NCBI GenBank assembly: GCA_947375085.1
Contig: CANCEQ010000005.1
Coordinates: 1-41,002 of the forward strand
Direction of reading: 5' to 3'
DNA from: Flavobacteriales bacterium
Lineage (GTDB): Bacteria > Bacteroidota > Bacteroidia > Flavobacteriales > Crocinitomicaceae
DNA: 41,002 bases
Positions within the stretch are counted from its first letter, which is position 1; every line of letters begins with the position of its first letter. The position numbers were made by a program, and so were the translations under genes. This document shows, piece after piece, positions 8,380 to 16,211 of the stretch. Below the pieces are notes generated by a model. That model did not search any database. It saw nothing but the letters and a program-made list of their open reading frames with translations, and was not told the origin of the DNA.

Positions 8380-9597
8380 TTATTTCTTTAAAAATGATCT
8401 TTGATTTTTTAAATGTCCTAACTTTAATTTTAAAAGTTGCTCTTCATCAAGATTAGCAGATTTTGGAATAACATTTGTTTTCTTCTTAACTAATAATGAC
8501 TCCTCAACTAATAATTTATATTTTTCTGAAATTAATTTCCAAGTATATCTCCTATGGGCAATTTCTTTCATCTTATTACCTAATTGTACAAATTGATCAT
8601 CAGTTGTATTCTGAACCAAATAGGATAATTCAATTCTATTTTTAAAATACAAAGCTTTATTTTCGGTTGTCACTTTATTATATGAAACTGAAAATGCTAT
8701 AATAGGCAAACCTAAATACATTGCTTCCACAAGGGAAGGATTTGTACCTCCTGCTGAATGACCATGAACGTAAATACTTGCATTCCCCCTTAGAACATCT
8801 AATTTATGTTGATCATAAATTGGGTCAAGCAAAAATATATTAGGATAATTCTCAAACTGTTTTTTGAAAGATTGTCCATAATCACTATTTTTCCAGTTTC
8901 CAACAATTACCAAATTATAATCAGGAATTTCCGCAAAAGCTTTTAGAACCTCATGAACATTGTTTTCAGGTTCAATTCGACAAACTTTAAATGCATATTT
9001 ACCATTTAAAAAAGAATATTCTAATTTATCATCTTCTGAAGGTAAAACTTTAATGGTATGATCTGCTCCATATTCAACTACTCGGCTTAGTGTACCATAT
9101 CTCAAAGCCGTATAATCTTGAATCGATTCATTATCAGATATATCAATATGGGAATATTTAACGGCAATACTTTCAACCCAAAATAAATACCATTTAGCTA
9201 TAAGGTTCCATTTATCTCGTTTCCATTCAATACCATCAATAGAAATAATAATCTTTTTATTAGTAAAAAAACGTACAAATGGTAACATCCAAGCTCCAGG
9301 CACCCCTAAAATAAGAAGTACATCAGAATAAAATAAAGAATGTAGAATTGAAATCGTATCATAAAAAACACTTGTAATTCCGTTAGCATCTAAAGGAATA
9401 TAACGTAACCTAGCATTTTTATAAAACTTTTGACGTTGATCTTTTTTATATTTTTTTCCAGAACAATATACAGTTATATCAAATTCTGTGTTTAAATTAT
9501 CAACTAAATGTTCAGTCAATGTTTCAAAACCGCCATAAGCTGCAGGAACACCAACTGATCCAATAATAGCAAGTCTTGTTTTTCTTTTTGTTTCCAT
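8380..9597 (-). CDS. DUF1972 glycosyltransferase (Cps2T/rhamnosyltransferase-like, GT4)
   Basis: 405 residues. The N-terminal half starts with IGSVGVPAAYGGFETLTEHL (12-31), the hallmark of the DUF1972 domain found in Cps2T-type rhamnosyltransferases. The C-terminal half is a GT-B nucleotide-binding domain with GGTNPSLVEAMYLGLP, the GT4 EX7E-like region. Such enzymes add the second sugar onto a lipid-linked HexNAc, which fits the WecA-like gene directly downstream. Sugar specificity (rhamnose or another deoxyhexose) is not certain, and no rml genes are in the window. First gene of the five-gene minus-strand operon that runs to 3019. Confidence 0.88.
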   Translation of the reverse strand: METKRKTRLAIIGSVGVPAAYGGFETLTEHLVDNLNTEFDITVYCSGKKYKKDQRQKFYKNARLRYIPLDANGITSVFYDTISILHSLFYSDVLLILGVPGAWMLPFVRFFTNKKIIISIDGIEWKRDKWNLIAKWYLFWVESIAVKYSHIDISDNESIQDYTALRYGTLSRVVEYGADHTIKVLPSEDDKLEYSFLNGKYAFKVCRIEPENNVHEVLKAFAEIPDYNLVIVGNWKNSDYGQSFKKQFENYPNIFLLDPIYDQHKLDVLRGNASIYVHGHSAGGTNPSLVEAMYLGLPIIAFSVSYNKVTTENKALYFKNRIELSYLVQNTTDDQFVQLGNKMKEIAHRRYTWKLISEKYKLLVEESLLVKKKTNVIPKSANLDEEQLLKLKLGHLKNQRSFLKK

Positions 9598-9607
9598 CTA
9601 AAGTTAA

Positions 9608-9625
9608 AAGTTTCAAATGAAACTT
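9608..9625. promoter_or_regulatory. Hyphenated palindrome just upstream of the DUF1972 gene
   Basis: AAGTTTCA-AA-TGAAACTT: perfect 8-base arms with a 2-base centre, ending ten bases before the ATG of the gene starting at 9597. The flanks (AGTTAAAA and TTTTTAACT) weakly extend the symmetry. It could be an operator or a 5' leader hairpin for the five-gene operon. No perfect TAnnTTTG box was seen nearby, so the promoter itself is not assigned. Confidence 0.3.
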
Positions 9626-9743
9626 AATTTTTAACTATTCTAGTTATATTTATTTAGTACTCTTTTATTTTTAAAATATTCCCAATACTCTAAAAATTCA
9701 TTTAAGATTATAAATATACAAAAAAAATTGCATTTTAATAATT

Positions 9744-9776
9744 CAAAAAAAAAGCCCTGCTAAAAAACAGGGCTTT
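9744..9776 (-). terminator. Rho-independent terminator of the T9SS cargo gene
   Basis: Nine-bp stem AAAGCCCTG/CAGGGCTTT (9751-9759 with 9768-9776) and an 8-base loop. Read on the minus strand it is followed by a run of T (the A-run 9745-9750). It sits 18 bases after the stop of the gene ending at 9795, so transcription of the cargo gene probably ends here and the operon starting at 9597 has its own promoter. Confidence 0.9.
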
Positions 9777-9794
9777 AAAATTTAAATATCTATC

Positions 9795-12700
9795 TTAATA
9801 TCTCGATATTATTAATCTACCGGAATAAATTCTCCCTAAAATATCAGTTGCTGAAACCATATAGGACCCAACATTTAAATGTTCAACCTCAAGTTTTAAA
9901 ACACTCGTTTTACATTCTTCAAAATGAACTTGATTCCCCATTAAATCATAAACTGTAATATTTACAATTTCAGGATTCACATCATCGTCTAAATTTATTT
10001 TAGCAAAAGCATGATCATTCGCAGGATTTGGAAACAAAATCAACGTTCCTTTGTTATCTGCATTATTAGAAGCTAAAACTGTATAAAAAACAGTATTTGT
10101 ATTAATATATTCGTTAAAGTCAAATTGAATTTTCGCTTTATTTTCTAAGATCACACCATTTTCAATATTCTCATCTTGAGATACTGTAAACTGAACAAAT
10201 CCATTACTTCCTTCTAAATTTGATGCACTATCTGGTAAATTTATACTTGGAAAATGGAAATTCAAAGTGTTTTCAATTATAGATAACTCGTATCTATGAC
10301 TCGAAGTAATATTAGTAATCGAACTTGCTTTTAAACCCTTAGGTAATTCATCAATAACATTAACAAACTCTGCTTCATAATTACCTACATTTTGAAATCT
10401 AACTCTATATGTTATATCTTGTTTTCTATTTACAAAATGATTTTCTGTATCACCAGTTGGATAAGCTAATAAATCATTTGGATCAACACTTCCAAAAACA
10501 GTTTGAATATCAGTTACACTGTTATTCGTATTATTACACTCACTACCAACACCTGTTAAAGCAAATATTGACTGAACACTTGAACCTATATTGACACTCA
10601 TTGGTAATTTGAAAAACAATTTAATAAGTTTAGAATCGCTATAATTTAATGTTCCTAAGTTCCATGTAATTATTGTATTTAATCCAGAAACCACACTTGA
10701 AGACCATTTAAAATCTGCACTATCTATTTGCACAAATGAAGGAATTGTAGCTGTTAAAACGACTCCTGTACTTGTTGCTAAACCTTTGTTTTGAACATCA
10801 ATTTGATATTGAGAAGGGAAACCTCTTCTCATTATTACAGTGTAGGCTTTCACATCAATATCAGTTCCTGAACAAACTGGTTTCAAAGCAAATAATCCAA
10901 TATTTTTAGTCCCTCCAGTAGTGGTTACAGTAAATGTAGTTGGATTAGTACATGTTTTTACAAATTCATTACCATCAACCGCTATCGTATATGAACCTTT
11001 CGCTAGATTAATTGAAATTTCACCTTTATCATCTGTAACAGAAGTAAAAGCACCTTTATTTATTGAAAACTTTACATTCTCTAATAATTTCTCTCCTGAA
11101 TCAAATTTACAGTTACTATTTGCATCATAATATGCTTTAGCTAAAACATCTGTCCCTAAAACTTCAGTTATAACGGTGTTTTGGTTAACATTCACATTTT
11201 TCAATATTTGAACATAACCACTAGGCCAGTATACAATTATACTATCAATTTTTGACGCAGTACCAACACCAAAATGTTGTCTGTATGAGTTTTGTCCTCC
11301 AAAACCATTTTGAGAATTAACAGTTCTTGTCTGCCATTTACCACTTGCTTTTAATCTTATTCTTGCTCCTACAGCTGATTTATTACTTGCTGTACCCACC
11401 AACCTAATTTTATAATACTTATTAGTATTATTATTTTTTAAGAATACATGAGCCTTTTGGTTAGAGTGAGAAGAAGTGATTAAATCCATGTCTCCATCTC
11501 CATCTAAATCAGAAAATGCTGCACCAAAAGACAAGCCATAATTTGAAACAGAAAAATCATCTAATACTTTAGTGAATACTCCTGAACCATTATTTAAATA
11601 CAGAAACTTATTACCTTGGTCATTAGCAACATATAAATCTAAGTCCATATCTTTATCAATATCAGCAAATGAAGCACCATGAGAATGACCTCCATCTGTA
11701 ACAATTTCTCCAGTTGTTACTTTAACAAATACACCAGCACCATTATTAACAAATAAATCATTATTTACATTTCCTGAATTCGAAATAAATAAATCCAAAT
11801 CCCCATCATTATCTATATCTCCCCAAGTACTCGCTACAGATCTTCCTCCATTTGAAGTAATAACATTGCTAACTGCTTCATAATTACCGTTACCTAAATT
11901 ATGATACATTTTATTTTTCCCACCTTCGTTATTCAAAATCAACAAATCTTGATAACCATCTTTATCATAATCAGCCCAAGTAGAACCTGTTGAACTTCCT
12001 ACAACTTGAGATAATAAATTATCAGCCCATAAAACCCAAGTTCCTGAAGCATCACGTCTCCATAATTCATTAAATCTTGTTGGTAAATAATTTCCTAAAT
12101 ACAATTCTAGTTTACCATCATTATCAACATCAACCCATGAGACATGATGATAATAACCATTTTGTTTCGTAAAACCAGCAGTAATATTTTTCGTAAAAGT
12201 ACCATTACCATTATTTTCGTAGAAAAAACAAGGAACAACAGAAGTATTAGCAATTACAACATCTAAATCTCCGTCATTGTCATAATCAGCCCAAGAACTA
12301 CTCATACTTTGAGCTAAATCTGTAGCAATTGCTCCAGTTGTCACTTTAGTAAAAATAGCTTTCCCGTTATTTTGAAACAAACGATTTGGTTGACTTGCTG
12401 TCATGTCTGTAAAAAACAAATCATCATCATTGTCATTATCATAATCAATCGTACTTACACTCCAAGAATCCATTAATGTAGATTCTATTCCAGAAGCCAA
12501 TTGATCACTAAAAGTCAAATTAGATTGATCAGCTAAATTATAACTTAAAGTTTTGGTAGCGATTGATTGATAAGGAGTCGTAGTAAAAAGCCCTTTTAAA
12601 GTACTTACTACACTACAAGCTGTTCCATTTGTATAAACCACACCATTATCATTATAAAGTCTAGATTTTAAAGAAGTTATAACACGATAAGTAGAACCAA

Positions 12701-13061
12701 CAACTAACTTTGAAATTCCAGAAAAAGTCACATTAGTATTTACACCATCATACTGTACTACTCCATTATATGAAGTATTCGTTTTCAAGTTATAAAAAAC
12801 ACAAGACGAAACTGTTAAAGGTCCAGTTATTTTTACAGTTGGAATAAAAGATGTTAAATCTTTAGTACCATTTAACTTAATATTACTCGTAACAGTAAAA
12901 ACCTTATTTGGTCCTACTAAATTATTAGTTAAAGAAGTTGAAACAGTCTGTGTTAAAGATGATGCACCAAAAGTTGTAAAAGAGAAAAACAACACACTTA
13001 AAATTAGAGTCGTTCTAACTCTTTTCTGATAAAATGAGTTTTGTAGTAGTGATTTAATCAT
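9795..13061 (-). CDS. T9SS-secreted FG-GAP/VCBS propeller protein with ASPIC/UnbV domain
   Basis: 1088 residues. A signal peptide ends near residue 33 (FGASS). Seven calcium-loop repeats of the kind DYDNDGDLD start near residues 206, 259, 310, 364, 415, 467 and 518, a period of about 52 that predicts a seven-bladed integrin-alpha-like propeller. An ASPIC/UnbV domain follows (about 553-632; VGARIRLKASGKWQTRTV, YWPSG), then an SdrD/CNA-B-like segment (about 638-700), DUF11-like beta domains (about 735-1000), and a C-terminal type A T9SS sorting domain (about 1008-1088; FPNPANDHA, YDLMGNQV, GRLIISR). It is expected to cross the outer membrane by T9SS and be anchored on the surface. Function is probably adhesion or glycan binding. 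It lies alone between two polysaccharide operons. Confidence 0.93.
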   Translation of the reverse strand: MIKSLLQNSFYQKRVRTTLILSVLFFSFTTFGASSLTQTVSTSLTNNLVGPNKVFTVTSNIKLNGTKDLTSFIPTVKITGPLTVSSCVFYNLKTNTSYNGVVQYDGVNTNVTFSGISKLVVGSTYRVITSLKSRLYNDNGVVYTNGTACSVVSTLKGLFTTTPYQSIATKTLSYNLADQSNLTFSDQLASGIESTLMDSWSVSTIDYDNDNDDDLFFTDMTASQPNRLFQNNGKAIFTKVTTGAIATDLAQSMSSSWADYDNDGDLDVVIANTSVVPCFFYENNGNGTFTKNITAGFTKQNGYYHHVSWVDVDNDGKLELYLGNYLPTRFNELWRRDASGTWVLWADNLLSQVVGSSTGSTWADYDKDGYQDLLILNNEGGKNKMYHNLGNGNYEAVSNVITSNGGRSVASTWGDIDNDGDLDLFISNSGNVNNDLFVNNGAGVFVKVTTGEIVTDGGHSHGASFADIDKDMDLDLYVANDQGNKFLYLNNGSGVFTKVLDDFSVSNYGLSFGAAFSDLDGDGDMDLITSSHSNQKAHVFLKNNNTNKYYKIRLVGTASNKSAVGARIRLKASGKWQTRTVNSQNGFGGQNSYRQHFGVGTASKIDSIIVYWPSGYVQILKNVNVNQNTVITEVLGTDVLAKAYYDANSNCKFDSGEKLLENVKFSINKGAFTSVTDDKGEISINLAKGSYTIAVDGNEFVKTCTNPTTFTVTTTGGTKNIGLFALKPVCSGTDIDVKAYTVIMRRGFPSQYQIDVQNKGLATSTGVVLTATIPSFVQIDSADFKWSSSVVSGLNTIITWNLGTLNYSDSKLIKLFFKLPMSVNIGSSVQSIFALTGVGSECNNTNNSVTDIQTVFGSVDPNDLLAYPTGDTENHFVNRKQDITYRVRFQNVGNYEAEFVNVIDELPKGLKASSITNITSSHRYELSIIENTLNFHFPSINLPDSASNLEGSNGFVQFTVSQDENIENGVILENKAKIQFDFNEYINTNTVFYTVLASNNADNKGTLILFPNPANDHAFAKINLDDDVNPEIVNITVYDLMGNQVHFEECKTSVLKLEVEHLNVGSYMVSATDILGRIYSGRLIISRY

Positions 13062-13217
13062 ATAATTACTTAAATAAATTTTTTAATTATTTCAATCCGT
13101 CTTAATAAATTAAAATCTATATCAAGGATAAAAATACGAAAAAGAAATAAATAAGTTACTATTTAATCATCTTAAAATGAACATTTAATTGTTAACTTGC
13201 AAAAAAGAAGAGTTTAT

Positions 13218-14291
13218 TTAGAATTTCAATACAGCTAAATTTTTTTCAATAAAAAGACTTTCTGAAAATTCATCGATTTTTTTTAGAGCACTTTCACTCA
13301 TTTTTTTATAGCTGTTTACATCTGTAAAAATTGAATTGAACACTTTATTTAACTCTTCCATATTTCTACTATCAATTAAATATCCGTTTTCCCCCTCATT
13401 AACTAATTCAGTTATTCCTCCAACCGGAGGAATAATGGCAGGTAAACCATAAGACATTCCCTCAATAATTGTTAAACCAAACGTTTCAATCCAACCATCT
13501 GGTTTAGATAGATTTAAAATCACATCAGCCCATTTATAAAAGGGATGTAAATTGGTTTGAGTTTCAAAAATTTCTAAATTGTTTGGTAAAAATGTATTTT
13601 TAAAATAAATATCAATTTCTATTTGAAGAGCATTTACGACTAATCTAAAATTATATTTTGAATTCAATTTTGACAATTGAACAAATTCATTCACTCCTTT
13701 GTAATCCTTTAAGGAACAAACTAATAATGCGTTTTTAGGACTTTCAGAAATTTCACGATTTAATTTTGCTTTTTCATAAAACTCATTTTCTATCGCATTA
13801 TAAATGATATGTATTTTCGCTTTTGTGAAAGGTTCTTGCTTACTTAGATAGTTAGAAACATAAATCACATCATCTGCTGCCCATTTTGCAATTCCAAATA
13901 AAAACTTCTTTAAAATTGGAGGCTTCATTGTTGTTTCATGCACATGATAAACAACTCTACATCCTTTCAATTTACCTAGAATAGCTGCTCCAAAAGGTAA
14001 AACTGTATTAACATAAATAATATCTTCTTTTTTAATTTTACTCCAAAATTTTAAAAAGACAATCATCTGACTTAATGTCAAATTAAATAATCTAACCCAT
14101 TTATTTTCAGCAAATTTATAGGTGTAATAATGATATTTCACTTCCTCAACTTCTGATAGAAATCCTACTCTACCCTTGCAAGTAACCATGTTAACATCAA
14201 TACCGTTTTTCACCCAACCTTTCAATAATTGACTTAATACTTTTGGACTACCACTATAATCATTCAATAAATGAAAAGCGAAAACTCTCAT
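13218..14291 (-). CDS. Glycosyltransferase family 4 (GT-B)
   Basis: 357 residues. The N-terminal Rossmann half begins MRVFAFHLLNDYSGSPKVL, the usual glycine/serine acceptor loop, and contains HVHETTMKP. The C-terminal half has WIETFGLTIIEGMSYGLPAI, the EX7E motif that binds the nucleotide sugar. It is a cytosolic or peripheral inner-membrane enzyme that extends the lipid-linked repeat unit; the sugar is unknown. It is the last gene of the surface-polysaccharide operon, three bases after the preceding glycosyltransferase. No terminator is evident after it; 156 bases separate it from the T9SS cargo gene. Confidence 0.88.
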   Translation of the reverse strand: MRVFAFHLLNDYSGSPKVLSQLLKGWVKNGIDVNMVTCKGRVGFLSEVEEVKYHYYTYKFAENKWVRLFNLTLSQMIVFLKFWSKIKKEDIIYVNTVLPFGAAILGKLKGCRVVYHVHETTMKPPILKKFLFGIAKWAADDVIYVSNYLSKQEPFTKAKIHIIYNAIENEFYEKAKLNREISESPKNALLVCSLKDYKGVNEFVQLSKLNSKYNFRLVVNALQIEIDIYFKNTFLPNNLEIFETQTNLHPFYKWADVILNLSKPDGWIETFGLTIIEGMSYGLPAIIPPVGGITELVNEGENGYLIDSRNMEELNKVFNSIFTDVNSYKKMSESALKKIDEFSESLFIEKNLAVLKF

Positions 14292-14294
14292 TGC

Positions 14295-15515
14295 TTAAAA
14301 TTTTGCGTAAATATCTTTTAATTGATCTCCTCTCCTATCCCATTTGAAATTTTGTTCAAAATGGGAACGTGCTTCAGCCCCCATCTTCTCAGCGAATTCT
14401 TTGTTCGAATAAATTTTCAAAATTGCATCTGACAAGCTATTTATCGTTTTAGAATAATCCCCCATCTTAACAGCTATACCTGATTTTTCTGAAATAAATT
14501 CACCTGGACCAGAGTTTTCTAGACAAATAACAGGTAAACCAAATGAAAGTGCCTCCGCTACAACCATTCCAGCACCCTCGTGAGATGGAAATAAGAAAGC
14601 TGATGATTTCTTATATAATTCTAATAAATCCTTACGTTCAATCCATTTAATAAATTCAACGTTATTTTCAATAGAATGATCTTTACACATTTGCTTCAAC
14701 AATCCTTTTTCAGGACCACTACCTACAATGATTAATTTTGCTTTTGATTTTTCAGTTTCTGATAAATTTTGAAGAAACTTTGCAAATGAAAGAACACTTA
14801 AATCGAATCCTTTCAATGGAACTAATCTGCCAGCTGAAATTAAAGTAAATGAATCATTTTCGAGTTGTTTGTCACAACCAAAATCTTCAGTTGCAACCGC
14901 AGGTACAATTTCATGCTTTTGGGGATCTAATTTCAATATTGACCCAACTGAAGAATTTACACATAAGATATAATCTGCTTTTTTAATTGATTTTTTAAAT
15001 GAAAAGGATAAATTCCAAAAAAAAGTCTTGACTCCCCATGTCAATCTATCTTTAATAAAATATTTTATATGAAATGGCTTTAGATATTGTTTCGGAATAA
15101 GTGGGTGATGTCCTATAGGCCCCCAAACAAAAGGTTTTTTTAATTTCCATAAGTAACTTGGAGCCCAATCACTATGAAAATTCACATTATGAACTATATC
15201 AAAATTTAAAGCGTTTTTCCTAATAAAAGAGATTATCCCCTTTTGCCACATTAAATAATACAGCATTGCACCTCTTCCTCCCTTTTTCCAAAAACGCATC
15301 CAATAAGGTAAATCAAAATAAACAAAATGTATATTATTGTATATTTCATTTGGATTTTCAATAATGTACTTTTCAATTGAAGTTTGATTGTTTTCTCTAG
15401 TAATAGCTATTACTTTATTAAAGCGGGCAATCTGACAAATAAAATTCCAACCAGTCCCATCTTCAGAACCTTTATATGGATTTATTGCATAAGCTGTGGC
15501 TAAAATTGTTTTCAT
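14295..15515 (-). CDS. Glycosyltransferase family 4 (GT-B)
   Basis: 406 residues. The start MKTILATAYAINPYKGSEDGTGW is typical of a GT4 subgroup with a PYKGSE loop near the acceptor site. The C-terminal half carries SAGRLVPLKGFD, IVGSGPEKG and the EX7E region (HEGAGMVVAEALSFGLP). It adds one sugar of the repeat unit from an unknown donor. It abuts the acyltransferase (stop and start adjacent at 15515/15516) and the next glycosyltransferase, so it is co-transcribed with both. The length and intact motifs suggest a functional enzyme. Confidence 0.9.
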   Translation of the reverse strand: MKTILATAYAINPYKGSEDGTGWNFICQIARFNKVIAITRENNQTSIEKYIIENPNEIYNNIHFVYFDLPYWMRFWKKGGRGAMLYYLMWQKGIISFIRKNALNFDIVHNVNFHSDWAPSYLWKLKKPFVWGPIGHHPLIPKQYLKPFHIKYFIKDRLTWGVKTFFWNLSFSFKKSIKKADYILCVNSSVGSILKLDPQKHEIVPAVATEDFGCDKQLENDSFTLISAGRLVPLKGFDLSVLSFAKFLQNLSETEKSKAKLIIVGSGPEKGLLKQMCKDHSIENNVEFIKWIERKDLLELYKKSSAFLFPSHEGAGMVVAEALSFGLPVICLENSGPGEFISEKSGIAVKMGDYSKTINSLSDAILKIYSNKEFAEKMGAEARSHFEQNFKWDRRGDQLKDIYAKF

Positions 15516-16208
15516 TTATTCGTCTCGTTTCTTTAATAATTTAGCTGGAACACCACCTATTATACTATTTGGTGGAAAGGATTTATTAACAACAGCCCCA
15601 GCAGCAATTATACTACCATCACCGATTTCAACACCATCTAAAACAGTTACCTTACTTCCAATCCAACAATTGTTTCCAATTTTGATTCCTCTACGATTAA
15701 CACCTTGATGGCGGATTTCAATATTAACATCTTCATAATTATGATTCTCAGGATGACAACTTAAGTATTGTCCTACGATGCAATCATTTCCGATTTCTAA
15801 ACCACCTGCACCACCTAAATAAGCGAAATCTCCGATTCCAACGTTATTACCTATTTTGATAAAATTTCCAATATCATTTAATGATGTGGATACAATAACA
15901 CGACTATAATCTCCAATTCCAACGTTATTTCCAAAAGTAACCCCGTTTTTACTTAAAGCACTGATATATACATTCGAACCTAATTTCAAGAACTTACCAA
16001 AGGAAATTTTAGGCAAATTGAAAAAACGTACATTCCTACCTAATAGAGCACCTTTAGGATTTTTTAAGAATAGTAGAAACCTAAATCCTCTCAACAAACT
16101 CCAACATTGCATCCAAATAAATTGAAACAAAGCAAAATCTGTTAAACTTGAATCAAACTGAAATTTTGGATTTCTAAATTGAATTACTTTTTCAATAATT
16201 TTCTTCAT
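15516..16208 (-). CDS. Hexapeptide-repeat O-acyltransferase (left-handed beta helix)
   Basis: 230 residues. From about residue 60 onward isoleucine/valine-rich hexapeptide repeats (IGNNVGIGDFAYLGG, IGNDCIVGQY, IGNNCWIGSKVTVLDGVEIG) build a left-handed beta helix, and the C-terminal SIIGGVPAKLLKK is the standard WcaF/CatB-type ending. The CHPENHNY segment supplies the likely catalytic His in the protruding loop. Such trimers usually acetylate a sugar of a surface polysaccharide using acetyl-CoA. The N-terminal 50 residues are hydrophobic/aromatic and may contact the membrane. It sits within the repeat-unit assembly operon, three bases after the fusion kinase gene. Confidence 0.9.
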   Translation of the reverse strand: MKKIIEKVIQFRNPKFQFDSSLTDFALFQFIWMQCWSLLRGFRFLLFLKNPKGALLGRNVRFFNLPKISFGKFLKLGSNVYISALSKNGVTFGNNVGIGDYSRVIVSTSLNDIGNFIKIGNNVGIGDFAYLGGAGGLEIGNDCIVGQYLSCHPENHNYEDVNIEIRHQGVNRRGIKIGNNCWIGSKVTVLDGVEIGDGSIIAAGAVVNKSFPPNSIIGGVPAKLLKKRDE

Positions 16209-16211
16209 TTC

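Noticed and set aside
10409..12480. Recurring near-identical stretches within the T9SS cargo gene suggesting DNA repeats or a CRISPR-like array
   Set aside because: The periodicity (about 52 codons) follows the Asp-rich blades of the propeller and diverges between units at the DNA level; it is a protein repeat.
13123..13130. TATCCTTG on the minus strand as the promoter of the T9SS cargo gene
   Set aside because: One base off TAnnTTTG and no -33 element at a normal distance; too weak to list.
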